A DNA stretch of 64,000 nt, from positions 1 through 64,000 of the forward strand of contig JBGSIB010000059.1 in assembly GCA_041751955.1 (NCBI GenBank), given 5' to 3'. Under the pieces are notes generated by a model. That model was not told where the DNA came from and did not search any database. It worked only from the letters and a program-made list of their open reading frames with translations. The DNA is from UBA2040 sp041751955 (GTDB lineage: Bacteria > Bacteroidota > Bacteroidia > Flavobacteriales_D > Crocinitomicaceae). Below are positions 18,123 through 27,404 of this stretch, piece after piece. Positions within the stretch are counted from its first letter, which is position 1, and every line of letters starts with the position of its first letter. A program made the translations under genes and the position numbers.

Positions 18123-20381
18123 TTAATAGCCTTGCGCTATAGTCGACAATAATTTTTTTAAGGCGTTTTGATTCGTTTGACGATCAAACGCCTTTTTAAT
18201 TTTAATTTTTTCTTGTTTGGTCAAATGCCATGAAAGAGATATTTTGTCAGCACTATCTTCACGTAAATTGAAGGAAATTACGTCCAAAGGGAAACTTAAA
18301 TTTGATTTTAGGGATTTGAATATTTCATCTTGATTGAAATCCTGCGTTCTTGGAAAATTGGTGTACATGTTTCCAAAGGGAAGCGTAAATTTTTTGAATA
18401 AAGAAACGGGTTTCGATCGCTCATTTGTCAATATCTTCTTCGTATCACGGATTTGTACGATAATCACCCCTGAAGTATTTTTCTTTATCCAATCTTCCAA
18501 AGCTTCGATGTATTCAACAGTAATTTTACCGCCGTAATTATCACGTATACCTGCATCCATTAATTGCACATCTGGTGAAGTTGGCAAAGTTACCATAGGC
18601 ATTACAAATGGAAATGTTGCGCTCGCCCGCATTACGGAAGTATAACTGATTTTTTCAGGGGAAGCGTTTTCGAAAAAGCTCATATAATCGATGTTTTCAA
18701 AAGAATTCGTAATCCCACTTTTTTCGTCTAAACTAGCTGTTAAGTAGGTTAACTTTTGTGAAGACATTAACATTCGCCGTCCGTCATTCACAATTGTCGG
18801 CGTGAATATGTAAAGTGGCATTTTGGCGTTTCTCTCGAGTTTGCTATAATAAGAAAGAGGTACATCCAAAACCCCGTCGGTATTTTCATTCAGTTGTTGC
18901 TCAAAAGCAGTTCCTCTATCAATTGGATAGGAAATTTTATTCTTTTCAAAGGTTTTATAGCGAAAGAAAATATCATTTGTTGAAGCTGAAAAAGAAAGTT
19001 TGTTCAATAAATCAGCGGCAATCTTTGCCTTGTATTTATCGGCATACAAATTTTGGATTTCCCCCTTTTGCTTCATATATCTCAACTGTCTATAATAAGA
19101 TGCACCTATCATACCTCCAGAAGCACCTGTCACTAATTGGGTTTGTTGACTGAATTTTTGATTGGTTATTTCGTCTAATTGTTGTAAGCAATTTACAACC
19201 CACAAGGCGCTTCTAGAGCCACCTCCTGATACATTTATTAATATCATTTTGGGTTTTTTCATTTTCGTAGAGGCTTTCCATGCATCAAGGATGGCAAGAG
19301 CATTCTTTTTAGATTCTATATGATTTTGAGCATTAAGTGCTGTTTTTTTTATTTGAGAAAGGGTATAGTTGACTTCATTTTCATTTTCATAGCTCAAACC
19401 ATACGCATAATTTTTAAAGGTGAAAAAACGAGTTTTTACACTTAAATAGTTCATGGTCAAAAACAGTACAATCAGCACAGGGTACGCCCATCTATTCAGA
19501 TAAGACAGTAACGATGAAAACAACATTAATATAATTGTCAGCAACAAAACTATGCTGACTGCTGCTGGTAATTCAAAATATGTGCTTCCTTGCAAGAAAC
19601 CCAATGATAGAAAACTGACCAGAGCAATGGTTTCAAAAAGAGTTGCATTGACTTTATTCTGCTTGTAAATTTGAGTCAGCAGTTCTTTTTTGTAATGTTT
19701 TGCGCTTCTAGAGGAATAAAACTTTAGCCTTTTGCCTATGTAAAGATAGACTTTAGAGGATTGATCTTGAACTGGAACTACTTTGCTATCCTTATTGGGA
19801 ATAACTGTTTTAACGGTTTCTTCTTTTCTAGGTTTGAAGTCAGGATTTACTTTTCTATGAGCGCGCTTGTTCATTGGAAAAAAATAAATGATTGAAAACA
19901 GTTGAAATAAGGTGAATCCTAGTACATAGGAAATAATATAAATGAACAAATCACCTGAAGAACTCAATTCCTCATTCAATTGAAAAATACTGAAGCGATA
20001 AATGAAATAAATATTAAAAAGGAGTGGGAGCAAGCTATTGTTTAAACAGAACTTGTAAAATGGTTGATTCAAAGTATTTAAAAATGGAAAACGTGGCGCC
20101 AAGCGAATAAAGCTATAGGTATTAAATCCCATGGTGAAACCACCAACAGCGAACCCCAAGAACAAAAAGGACCAAAAAGTGGTGTCGCCCAAATATTCTG
20201 GAGAATAAAATAAAATTGGAATCCCGAAAGCGGAACCTAGTTGATCGCTTACAATCAAAAAAAGAAAAATCCAATAAAATAATGCTAGTAGGTTATATTT
20301 GAGTTGAGCAACAAATAAATGAAAGGGAAAAAGCGCAAAAATTATTCGAAAGAATCCCATTTTTTGATTTTCACTTACCAT
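18123..20381 (-). CDS. Membrane-anchored patatin-like phospholipase
   Basis: A 752-residue protein. The N-terminal ~330 residues carry roughly eight hydrophobic helices in two blocks (about 10-165 and 245-320). The C-terminal half is a patatin-like acyl hydrolase: oxyanion loop SGGGSRSA near 386, nucleophile motif GASGG near 419 (G-x-S-x-G), and the catalytic dyad partner in MDAGIRDNYGG near 608. Patatins hydrolyse acyl chains from lipids. The membrane part suggests action at the inner membrane; the substrate is unknown. No nearby gene suggests a pathway. Confidence 0.85.
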   Translation of the reverse strand: MVSENQKMGFFRIIFALFPFHLFVAQLKYNLLALFYWIFLFLIVSDQLGSAFGIPILFYSPEYLGDTTFWSFLFLGFAVGGFTMGFNTYSFIRLAPRFPFLNTLNQPFYKFCLNNSLLPLLFNIYFIYRFSIFQLNEELSSSGDLFIYIISYVLGFTLFQLFSIIYFFPMNKRAHRKVNPDFKPRKEETVKTVIPNKDSKVVPVQDQSSKVYLYIGKRLKFYSSRSAKHYKKELLTQIYKQNKVNATLFETIALVSFLSLGFLQGSTYFELPAAVSIVLLLTIILMLFSSLLSYLNRWAYPVLIVLFLTMNYLSVKTRFFTFKNYAYGLSYENENEVNYTLSQIKKTALNAQNHIESKKNALAILDAWKASTKMKKPKMILINVSGGGSRSALWVVNCLQQLDEITNQKFSQQTQLVTGASGGMIGASYYRQLRYMKQKGEIQNLYADKYKAKIAADLLNKLSFSASTNDIFFRYKTFEKNKISYPIDRGTAFEQQLNENTDGVLDVPLSYYSKLERNAKMPLYIFTPTIVNDGRRMLMSSQKLTYLTASLDEKSGITNSFENIDYMSFFENASPEKISYTSVMRASATFPFVMPMVTLPTSPDVQLMDAGIRDNYGGKITVEYIEALEDWIKKNTSGVIIVQIRDTKKILTNERSKPVSLFKKFTLPFGNMYTNFPRTQDFNQDEIFKSLKSNLSFPLDVISFNLREDSADKISLSWHLTKQEKIKIKKAFDRQTNQNALKKLLSTIAQGY

Positions 20382-20427
20382 ATATCTAAGGAACGAAAAA
20401 AAACACGAACTTGTTGGATTTATCGGG

Positions 20428-21408
20428 CTACATTTTAGAATTTTGTCCTTTTATAAAATCTAGAACAAAATAACTGACCATTTTACCATAAAGTCTAAGT
20501 TCTTCTTTCGTTTTTGGAGCCCCTTCTGGCAAATGAAAAATTTTGATTATTTGATGTGAACTTATGCTTCGAATCAACTTACGAGTTTGTTCAATCGTAA
20601 AACCACTGGGTGTTAAAGCTGAACTTGGGGAAAATTGAATAGCGTCTAAATCGATATCTAACACAATCGGAAGTTCCTTGTTGAGTTCAGAATAATAATT
20701 CTTCCAATCGATCCACCAAATTACTTCATCATCAATAAACTTTTCGAAAGTATTGAAATACACATTTTTATCTTCTAATAATTTGAAAATAAATGCGTTA
20801 TTGTATGATTCGTGCAAACCAAATACGGCATAATTTTCCAAAACCCCTTCGTTTATTGCATACGAAAACGGATTACCACTGTGTCTAAAATCGGTTGCTC
20901 TACAATCGGCATGCGGATCAATGTTGATGGATTGTACTTTCTTTTTCGCTGAATTCTGAGCAAATTTCAATAATGGGTAAGCATTATTATGTCCGCCACC
21001 AACAACAATTAACTGCTGTTTTACATGCACATATTGCTGTAATATATGAAAAACAAAAGCATCCAATTCTTCAACCCACCCTATGCTTTCGGATGCTGAA
21101 GTGAATTCTTTCGTTTGCTTTATTTCACCGAGAATGCCTATTTCGCCGCCATCTAAGAATTTATTGGATTGAACGGATTGGATGGCCTGAACCACAGAAG
21201 TGAAACCATGATTTGCACCGGGTAAGCCACCATTCATTTGTGGACCGATATCCTCAGAAATTCCTAAAATAACATATTGGCATTGGGAACAAGCTGAGCC
21301 AAATTTAATTTTTTCTGACAATTTCGTTTCTCCGCCCCTCGTGTTCTGAGACTGATTTACCTCTGTAAACAGAATGAATTCAAAGAGATTTGTATCGCTA
21401 TTGACCAT
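20428..21408 (-). CDS. Arginase/agmatinase/formimidoylglutamase family protein
   Basis: A 326-residue binuclear-metal ureohydrolase fold. The Mn ligands are in VVGGGHNNAY (His140), NIDPHADCR (Asp164, His166, Asp168) and VLDIDLDAIQ (two Asp near 250). The pattern is nearer to Bacteroidota formimidoylglutamase-like proteins than to true arginases (inference); substrate not assigned. Its 5' end overlaps the 3' end of the thioesterase gene by 11 bp, so the two are translationally linked. Confidence 0.83.
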   Translation of the reverse strand: MVNSDTNLFEFILFTEVNQSQNTRGGETKLSEKIKFGSACSQCQYVILGISEDIGPQMNGGLPGANHGFTSVVQAIQSVQSNKFLDGGEIGILGEIKQTKEFTSASESIGWVEELDAFVFHILQQYVHVKQQLIVVGGGHNNAYPLLKFAQNSAKKKVQSINIDPHADCRATDFRHSGNPFSYAINEGVLENYAVFGLHESYNNAFIFKLLEDKNVYFNTFEKFIDDEVIWWIDWKNYYSELNKELPIVLDIDLDAIQFSPSSALTPSGFTIEQTRKLIRSISSHQIIKIFHLPEGAPKTKEELRLYGKMVSYFVLDFIKGQNSKM

Positions 21409-21814
21409 ATGGCTCTAGTTTTTCGAGTAAATCTTCTGGCGGTGGGCAAGGACGCATATTTTCTTTTCTTACAAATACAAGAGTCGTTGTTGCTTCAGAG
21501 AGCTTTTCGTTGTTTTCATTGTATAAGGCGTATTCGAAGGTGATAGTGGCGCCTTTTATTTCGATTATTTTTGTTTGAATAGTTAGTAAGTCGTCATAAA
21601 ATGCTGGCTTTAAATAACGTACGTTGTATTCTCTTACAGGTAACATTACACCACTATCTTCAATTGCTCTATAGGAACAATTAATCTCTCTTAATGCCTC
21701 TACTCGCCCAACTTCAAAATATTGCGCGTAGTTACCATAATAACAATATCCCATCTGATCTGTTTCGCCGTAACGAACTCTTAATTGTGTCTTATGTAAG
21801 AAGTTGTATTTCAT
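21398..21814 (-). CDS. 4HBT hot-dog acyl-CoA thioesterase (YbgC-like)
   Basis: A 138-residue hot-dog-fold protein with the 4HBT signature RYGETDQMGYCYYGNYAQYF, catalytic Asp19 and the long helix after it. Members hydrolyse short- or medium-chain acyl-CoA thioesters. It is first in a two-gene operon with the arginase-family gene and divergent from dnaA across 331 bp. Confidence 0.85.
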   Translation of the reverse strand: MKYNFLHKTQLRVRYGETDQMGYCYYGNYAQYFEVGRVEALREINCSYRAIEDSGVMLPVREYNVRYLKPAFYDDLLTIQTKIIEIKGATITFEYALYNENNEKLSEATTTLVFVRKENMRPCPPPEDLLEKLEPYGQ

Positions 21815-22145
21815 TTCTGAGTATAAATTTAGAATAAAATATAGGAATAGTGTAGGTTGAAAAATTCAAGAGCAGCATAATAGAATTTAACCTTTTTTCT
21901 TTTATTTGATATTAAATATATATTGTTAAAAATTTCATAACTTTCGTTTAAATTTTACTTAAATATCAAGGAAAAATGTACAAAATCTTTACATGTAAAA
22001 AGTTTTAGAAAATCAAGGCACTTCGGACTTTTTTTTTCACTTTTTTATGTAAATATTTGTTCACTTCAAAAAGAAACAAAGCATGTCCTAAAGCAAAACG
22101 TTTCTAGAAGGCAACAATTTATTAATCGTTAAAAACCAAAAAAGA
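21815..22145. other. AT-rich divergent region between the thioesterase gene and dnaA
   Basis: A 331-bp, very AT-rich region carrying the divergent promoters of the thioesterase operon and dnaA. I looked for DnaA boxes (TTATCCACA and close variants) on both strands and saw none, so I do not call an origin. The imperfect repeat TGTAC...ACATGT near 21976-21994 is the only other pattern noted. Confidence 0.5.
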
Positions 22146-23576
22146 ATGACTTTAGAACATGAAAAGGTATGGGCAGCTTGTCTAAAGGTGATAAAGGACA
22201 ATATCTCCTTGCAGGCGTTCAAAACTTGGTTCGAGCCTATTGTTCCCGCGAAATTAGAAAACGACGCATTAACCATTCAGGTACCCTCGCATTTTTTTTA
22301 TGAATGGTTGGAAGAAAACTACATTGACTTACTGAGAAAAGTTATTAAAAAAGAATTAGGCACAGAAGGACGATTGGAGTACAATATTGTTATGGAAAAT
22401 AACAATACAAAGTCAAAACCATACACTGTCAAACTTCCTGCCCTTACTAAGAAGCCTTTGCGCAATCAACCGGTAAATATGCCTATTGATTTGAATGAAG
22501 GTCAAATTAGAAATCCATTCATCATACCTGGATTGAAAAAGGTGAATGTAGAGTCCAACCTCAATCCATCGTATTCTTTCGAAAATTTTGTCGAGGGTGA
22601 TTGCAATCGTCTTGCGCGAGCATCTGGATACGCAGTAGCAAATAAACCGGGAGGTACAGCCTTCAACCCACTGTTGATTTATGGTGGAGTAGGTTTGGGG
22701 AAAACACACTTAGCTCATTCTATTGGGATTTCGATTAAAAATCAATTTCCGAATAAAACAGTTTTGTATGTTGGCTCTGAAAAATTTGCTCATCAGTTCA
22801 TTGATGCTTTGAAGAACAATTCAACGAATGATTTTATCCATTTCTATCAAATGATAGATGTATTGATTATCGATGATGTTCAGTTTTTTGCAGGAAAAGA
22901 GAAAACGCAGGATGTATTCTTCCATGTTTTCAATCACTTACACCAAAATGGAAAGCAAATCATCTTAACTTCCGACAAACCACCTGTAGAAATGCAGGGA
23001 ATGGAGCAACGCTTGTTATCTCGTTTCAAGTGGGGACTTTCAGCAGATTTGTCTACTCCAGATTTGGAAACAAGAATTGCTATTCTTGAGAAAAAAATGT
23101 ACGGTAATGGCATTGAATTGCCGAAAGAAGTAGTTGAATACTTGGCGTATAGTATCAATACCAATATCCGTGAAATGGAAGGTGCTTTGACTTCTTTGTT
23201 GGCGCAGGCTTCATTGAACAAAAAAGCGATTTCATTGGATCTTGCCCGTCAAATGGTAGACAAATTCGTTAAAAATACAGCACGTGAGGTGTCCATTGAA
23301 TACATCCAAAAAGTCGTTTCAGATTATTTCGATTTACCAATTGAAATTTTGAAATCAAAAACGAGAAAACGTGAAGTTGTTCAAGCGCGTCAGATTTCAA
23401 TGTATTTCTCAAAGAGAATGACGAAGTCTTCTTTAGCGAATATTGGAGCGCACTGTGGTGGAAAAGACCACGCTACGGTACTGCACGCCTGTCGAACGGT
23501 CACCAATCTTTCTGAAACAGATAAACAGTTTAGAGTGTATCTCGAAGAATTAGAGAAAAAATTAACGCTTCAATAG
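22146..23576 (+). CDS. dnaA: Chromosomal replication initiator protein DnaA
   Basis: A 476-residue initiator ATPase. Domain I is N-terminal (residues 1-90), followed by a linker. AAA+ domain III has Walker A GGVGLGKTH near 180 and Walker B VLIIDDVQF near 240. The DNA-binding domain IV ends with the DnaA signature HCGGKDHATVLHACRTV near 435-452. Length and all motifs are normal. dnaN and recF do not follow; the next gene encodes an SPFH protein, as is common in Bacteroidota, where dnaA neighbourhoods are scattered. Confidence 0.98.
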   Translation: MTLEHEKVWAACLKVIKDNISLQAFKTWFEPIVPAKLENDALTIQVPSHFFYEWLEENYIDLLRKVIKKELGTEGRLEYNIVMENNNTKSKPYTVKLPALTKKPLRNQPVNMPIDLNEGQIRNPFIIPGLKKVNVESNLNPSYSFENFVEGDCNRLARASGYAVANKPGGTAFNPLLIYGGVGLGKTHLAHSIGISIKNQFPNKTVLYVGSEKFAHQFIDALKNNSTNDFIHFYQMIDVLIIDDVQFFAGKEKTQDVFFHVFNHLHQNGKQIILTSDKPPVEMQGMEQRLLSRFKWGLSADLSTPDLETRIAILEKKMYGNGIELPKEVVEYLAYSINTNIREMEGALTSLLAQASLNKKAISLDLARQMVDKFVKNTAREVSIEYIQKVVSDYFDLPIEILKSKTRKREVVQARQISMYFSKRMTKSSLANIGAHCGGKDHATVLHACRTVTNLSETDKQFRVYLEELEKKLTLQ

Positions 23577-23587
23577 CGGTCAAATTC

Positions 23588-23622
23588 AAAAGCTATCACT
23601 AAATTGGGGTAGCTTTTTTTTA
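23588..23622 (+). terminator. Rho-independent terminator after dnaA
   Basis: AAAGCTA (23588-23594) pairs with TAGCTTT, followed by a T run; 12 bp after the dnaA stop. Confidence 0.75.
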
Positions 23623-23643
23623 TAAATCAAAAATCAAACTATT

Positions 23644-24594
23644 ATGCCAGATCAAAGTATTGCAGAATCAGGGTTTATTGGTTACATCATTGTTGGTGTA
23701 ATTCTATTGCTCCTATTATTTAAATCCGTAATTATCGTAACCGAACAAACCGCGGTCGTTATCGAACGATTCGGGAAATTTCGACGAATTGCAGATTCGG
23801 GAATTAGTCTTATCATACCTTTCATCGATCGAAAAGCGTCAACAATTAATTTGCGTTTGCAACAATTAGATGTAACAATTGAAACAAAAACAAGAGATAA
23901 TGTTTTTGTCAATTTACAGGTTTCCGTTCAGTTTAAAGTGGGTAGAAGTCAGGTTAAAGAAGCCTATTACTCGATGGATAATCCAAGAAATCAGATTGCA
24001 TCCTATATTTTCGATGATGTTCGAGCAGAAGTTCCACGGTTGGATTTGGACGATGTATTTGCTAGAAAAGAAGACATCGCCTTAGCTGTGCAACAAAACA
24101 TTCATGAATCGATGGATGAATATGGGTATCAAATCATCAAAGCCTTGATTACAGATATTGATCCAGATCACAAGGTAAAAGATGCCATGAATAGAATCAA
24201 TGCTGCGAAACGAGATCGTGAGGCCGCTTTGGAAGAAGGTGAAGGAAATAAAATCAAAATCATCAAAGAAGCAGAAGCAGAAGCGGAATCTAAAAGATTG
24301 TCAGGTGAAGGTGTTGCGAAACAGAGAATGGAAATTGTTCGCGGATTCAAAGAGTCAGTTGAAGATTTTAAAAAGTCTTTGGATACCGTAACGCACGAAG
24401 AAATTATGCAATTTGTATTGATGACACAATATTTCGATACGATTAAAGACATCGGTTCCAACAGTAAAAACTCGTCGATCTTGATGCCTCATTCGCCAGG
24501 CGCAATGAAGGATTTCCAAAATCAAATCATTTCTGGAACTTTTGTTGGAAATGAATTGAATACGATGAACAACGCTGGCGGGAAAAAAGAATAA
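23644..24594 (+). CDS. SPFH/Band 7 domain membrane protein (stomatin/QmcA-like)
   Basis: A 316-residue protein with one N-terminal transmembrane helix (about 12-32) followed by the SPFH domain (VTEQTAVVIERFGKFRRIAD, near 32-51) and a long Ala/Glu/Lys-rich coiled coil (190-235). It resembles QmcA/YbbK-type stomatin homologues that form membrane microdomain scaffolds or protease regulators. No NfeD partner is adjacent. It has its own terminator. Confidence 0.88.
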   Translation: MPDQSIAESGFIGYIIVGVILLLLLFKSVIIVTEQTAVVIERFGKFRRIADSGISLIIPFIDRKASTINLRLQQLDVTIETKTRDNVFVNLQVSVQFKVGRSQVKEAYYSMDNPRNQIASYIFDDVRAEVPRLDLDDVFARKEDIALAVQQNIHESMDEYGYQIIKALITDIDPDHKVKDAMNRINAAKRDREAALEEGEGNKIKIIKEAEAEAESKRLSGEGVAKQRMEIVRGFKESVEDFKKSLDTVTHEEIMQFVLMTQYFDTIKDIGSNSKNSSILMPHSPGAMKDFQNQIISGTFVGNELNTMNNAGGKKE

Positions 24595-24612
24595 AATATT
24601 GAACTAGTTATT

Positions 24613-24643
24613 TGAAAAGGGAATCGAAAGGTTCCCTTTTTAT
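24613..24643. terminator. Bidirectional terminator between convergent genes
   Basis: AAAAGGGAA and TTCCCTTTT flank the loop TCGAAAGG, with A and T runs on either side. It serves the SPFH gene and, on the minus strand, overlaps the end of the hydrolase gene. Confidence 0.75.
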
Positions 24644-25536
24644 TTTCGCATAAAATTGAGAACTGTACTCAAGTAATTGTTATATCCATAGATAAAAGGA
24701 ACATCTGCATGCTCTCCTCCAGGAACGCGAACGGCTTCTCCGTAAATTCCTGAATAATTTTTAAAAACTACTTCTCCGTGTGTTTCAATATTTAAAAAGC
24801 TGTCGTCAATACCGTGTATCCAAAGGAGAGGTTGCTGAACATTTTTAATTTCTTCTGCATTGTCAATTTTGAGATTCACGAAGTAACTGCCGGGCATGTT
24901 TAGGCCTGAGGCATCTTGCACCATAACTTCAGCTGAAGCAAAAAGAGATTCAAGCATGAGCATAGCTGGCTGAAGAGCGTATGTCTTTTTAGACGTAATT
25001 TCACAGGCAGGAGCGCTTCCAAGGGAAAAACCGTAGAGGAAAAAACGATCATTTGTCAAACCATTTGATTTTAACCAATCCAAAGCTAAACCTACAGAAG
25101 AATATAAATTTACTTCGCTTGGTTTGCCTGTACTCAATCCATATCCAGGATAATCAATTTGCAAAACACCGTAATTGTTTTTTCCACCAACGTTAGCTAA
25201 TAATTTTTGTCTAGCCCAATAATAATCCATGTTTCCAGCATTTCCATGGCAATACATTATTACACTATCTGTTGCTATCTGTGATAAACTCCCGACATAA
25301 ATAGCATGAATAGTTTCCATCTTTCCATTGTCATTCAATTGTAAGGTGAATTTATGGATAAGGCTGTCTGCTATTGAGTATTCAGGAACAAATGTCAATT
25401 CTCCAGGACCTGTATAGTCATCTAACAGATACTCGGTAATAGAAGCGTCTGGATTGAACAAGAAATCATCCAATCGCTTGCGGCAAGAAACCAATATTAA
25501 AGTTAAGGCGATACTAGATACGATGAAAATTCTCAT
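24640..25536 (-). CDS. Alpha/beta-hydrolase lipoprotein
   Basis: A 298-residue lipoprotein with lipobox LVSC (Cys18) and an alpha/beta-hydrolase fold. The nucleophile elbow is GFSLGS near 172, the acid lies in HGIDDSF near 248 and the catalytic His in GGEHAD near 277. The class resembles BAAT/esterase-like S9-type hydrolases; substrate unknown. Its start overlaps the stop of the upstream 229-aa lipoprotein gene (ATGA), so it is second in an operon with that gene. Confidence 0.83.
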   Translation of the reverse strand: MRIFIVSSIALTLILVSCRKRLDDFLFNPDASITEYLLDDYTGPGELTFVPEYSIADSLIHKFTLQLNDNGKMETIHAIYVGSLSQIATDSVIMYCHGNAGNMDYYWARQKLLANVGGKNNYGVLQIDYPGYGLSTGKPSEVNLYSSVGLALDWLKSNGLTNDRFFLYGFSLGSAPACEITSKKTYALQPAMLMLESLFASAEVMVQDASGLNMPGSYFVNLKIDNAEEIKNVQQPLLWIHGIDDSFLNIETHGEVVFKNYSGIYGEAVRVPGGEHADVPFIYGYNNYLSTVLNFMRK

Positions 25537-26222
25537 TTGATATGGTATTGAAGTCCGAAATATATTCCTGTAGCTCCTCGGTTACCTATTATGCTTCGGT
25601 AATCCAAAACGACTTTATCATTCTTTAAATTCGATGCTAAAAAAGCGATTTCAAAATTAAAAGCCCAGTTGTTTCTTTTCATCTGATGACCGAGGTGTGG
25701 ATTAAAAAAGAGGAAGGTTTCTTGTTTTTCGCCATGGGCTTTTACTGAATTCAATTCAAACCAATTTGAAAAACCAACATACATTAACTTTAACTTCGAA
25801 TTTTCATCTTCCTCTTTGTTTTGGTAGGTAAAGGTGAAATTACCATCCAATTGAGGCCAAATTCGTTGATTTTTTTCATATACATCAATCAAATAGTCAA
25901 AACCAACTTTAGCACTCAATCCCATTTTTTCTTTTTTCCAAAACTGATGGGAAAAGGCAGCCGTTAATTGAAAATCGCCATAGATAGCTGCGGTTGGATA
26001 AAGCGCACCAGAAATAGTATTCTTTTCTGAAAGCCCATATCCGTATCCCAACGAAGTAAATGGAAGTGGGATTGTAGCAATTCCAGGAACATTCACGAGC
26101 GGTCCTCCCAAAGTGGCGTTGATTGCGTGTTCGCCTTTTTCAAGCGGTACGACAAAATTGGATGGAGCGCAGGAAACTAAACTCAAGCCTGCCATTAAAT
26201 AAATAATTAGATGTTTATTCAT
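25533..26222 (-). CDS. Hypothetical lipoprotein, beta-rich (229 aa)
   Basis: A signal peptide with LVSC lipobox (Cys18), then a mature part rich in alternating hydrophobic/polar strands and Gly/Asn turns (GGPLVNVPGIATIPLPF, then YGYGLSEKNTISGAL) ending in YFGLQYHIK. That pattern suggests an outer-membrane barrel-like protein of unknown role. It is translationally coupled to the downstream hydrolase. Confidence 0.7.
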   Translation of the reverse strand: MNKHLIIYLMAGLSLVSCAPSNFVVPLEKGEHAINATLGGPLVNVPGIATIPLPFTSLGYGYGLSEKNTISGALYPTAAIYGDFQLTAAFSHQFWKKEKMGLSAKVGFDYLIDVYEKNQRIWPQLDGNFTFTYQNKEEDENSKLKLMYVGFSNWFELNSVKAHGEKQETFLFFNPHLGHQMKRNNWAFNFEIAFLASNLKNDKVVLDYRSIIGNRGATGIYFGLQYHIK

Positions 26223-26237
26223 TATTATTTATACTAA

Positions 26238-26753
26238 TTAATAGGGCAAATCATCAAATCGACCAGAAGTTATTCTCATAGTATCCGTAAACCCACTGCG
26301 ATAAAATTTTGCTTCAAAAAGTCCTGAAATTCGTCTATCGCTTGTTATGTTCTCCATTATTCCGACGTTAGTACTCGGATACTGATTGGTTAATGGGTAA
26401 ATAATTCCATCAATAGTAGCAAAGGTATTAAACGAGTTAATGTCATACAAACTATCTGTTACAATATCCTGTCCTATTTCGATTTGTACTTGTACTGAAT
26501 CATTTGAAAATTTTAAATACCAAAGATTGTTTATTTGCGTGAAAGATCTTGTGTCGAATGTGATTGGTGTTTGATTTAATTTTAAGGAAAGCCCTGGTAT
26601 GTATACTTTTACACAAGCAGGACAATTTCCTCCGCAATCCACTCCTTCCTCTCCAATATCCTTAAAACCATTTTTACATTTATCAACCGGCGGGTCTTTT
26701 TTGCAAGACATAATTGCAATTAGAACAAAAAAAATAATGCTTAGGTATTTCAT
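26238..26753 (-). CDS. Hypothetical lipoprotein with N-terminal Cys cluster
   Basis: About 171 residues from the ATG at 26753 (an upstream in-frame ATG at 26801 would place 16 charged residues before the signal peptide and overlap yigZ). The lipobox is IMSC. Just after it comes a Cys-rich motif, CKNGFKDIGEEGVDCGGNCP, a motif found near the N-terminus of many Bacteroidota surface lipoproteins, followed by a beta-sandwich-like region. Function unknown. It probably heads the three-gene lipoprotein operon with the 25533 and 24640 genes (15-bp gap). Confidence 0.75.
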   Translation of the reverse strand: MKYLSIIFFVLIAIMSCKKDPPVDKCKNGFKDIGEEGVDCGGNCPACVKVYIPGLSLKLNQTPITFDTRSFTQINNLWYLKFSNDSVQVQIEIGQDIVTDSLYDINSFNTFATIDGIIYPLTNQYPSTNVGIMENITSDRRISGLFEAKFYRSGFTDTMRITSGRFDDLPY

Positions 26754-26791
26754 CTTGTGTATTTTCGTCAGATAAAAATAAGCAATTCGAT

Positions 26792-27403
26792 TTGACTTCA
26801 CAATCCTATTTTTCTATACATATTAGTTCCCCAGTCGAAATTCGGGAAAAAGGGTCTAAATTCATTGGATTAGCAACATGTTGTCGAACGCAAAAAGAGG
26901 TAAAGGATCAATTGGAAATATGGCATACAGAGCATCCAACAGCAACGCATATCTGTTATGCTTATCGTTTGGGAGTTGATGGTGAGAAATATAGAGCGAA
27001 TGATGATGGTGAGCCCAATAATTCTGCGGGGGCTCCTATTTTAGGGCAAATACTTTCAGCAGAGTTAACGAATGTTTTAGTTGGTGTTGTTCGGTATTAT
27101 GGTGGAACAAAACTTGGCGTTGGCGGTCTGATTCAAGCTTATAAACAAGCTGCAAAAGAAGTGTTAGAAGGAGCCGAAAAAGTGGAGTATGAGCTGGCAG
27201 ATTATTATCAATTATCCTTCAGCTACGAAGATATGCCGCATGTGATGAATGTATTGAAGCGTAACCGACATGAAATTATTCGAACTGAACTGACCGAAAA
27301 TTGTCAGGTTGAAATAAAATGTGAATTGGATTATAAGGAAGAACTTGAACGAGTATTGATCATGTATCCAGGAGTGAAAATAAAATATTTAGAAAGAAAG
27401 TAG
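26792..27403 (+). CDS. yigZ: YigZ/IMPACT family protein
   Basis: A 203-residue member of UPF0029. The N-terminal domain contains EKGSKFIGLA, HICYAYRLG, DDGEPNNSAG and the YYGGTKLGVGGL signature; a small ferredoxin-like C-terminal domain follows. Cellular role unclear; IMPACT homologues affect translation control in eukaryotes. No ATG precedes the conserved part, so TTG at 26792 is the start. The next gene begins 2 bp after the stop. Confidence 0.88.
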   Translation: MTSQSYFSIHISSPVEIREKGSKFIGLATCCRTQKEVKDQLEIWHTEHPTATHICYAYRLGVDGEKYRANDDGEPNNSAGAPILGQILSAELTNVLVGVVRYYGGTKLGVGGLIQAYKQAAKEVLEGAEKVEYELADYYQLSFSYEDMPHVMNVLKRNRHEIIRTELTENCQVEIKCELDYKEELERVLIMYPGVKIKYLERK

Positions 27404-27404
27404 T

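Noticed and set aside
21815..22145. Possible oriC upstream of dnaA
   Set aside because: The region is AT-rich, but I saw no DnaA boxes near TTATCCACA on either strand, and dnaN does not follow.
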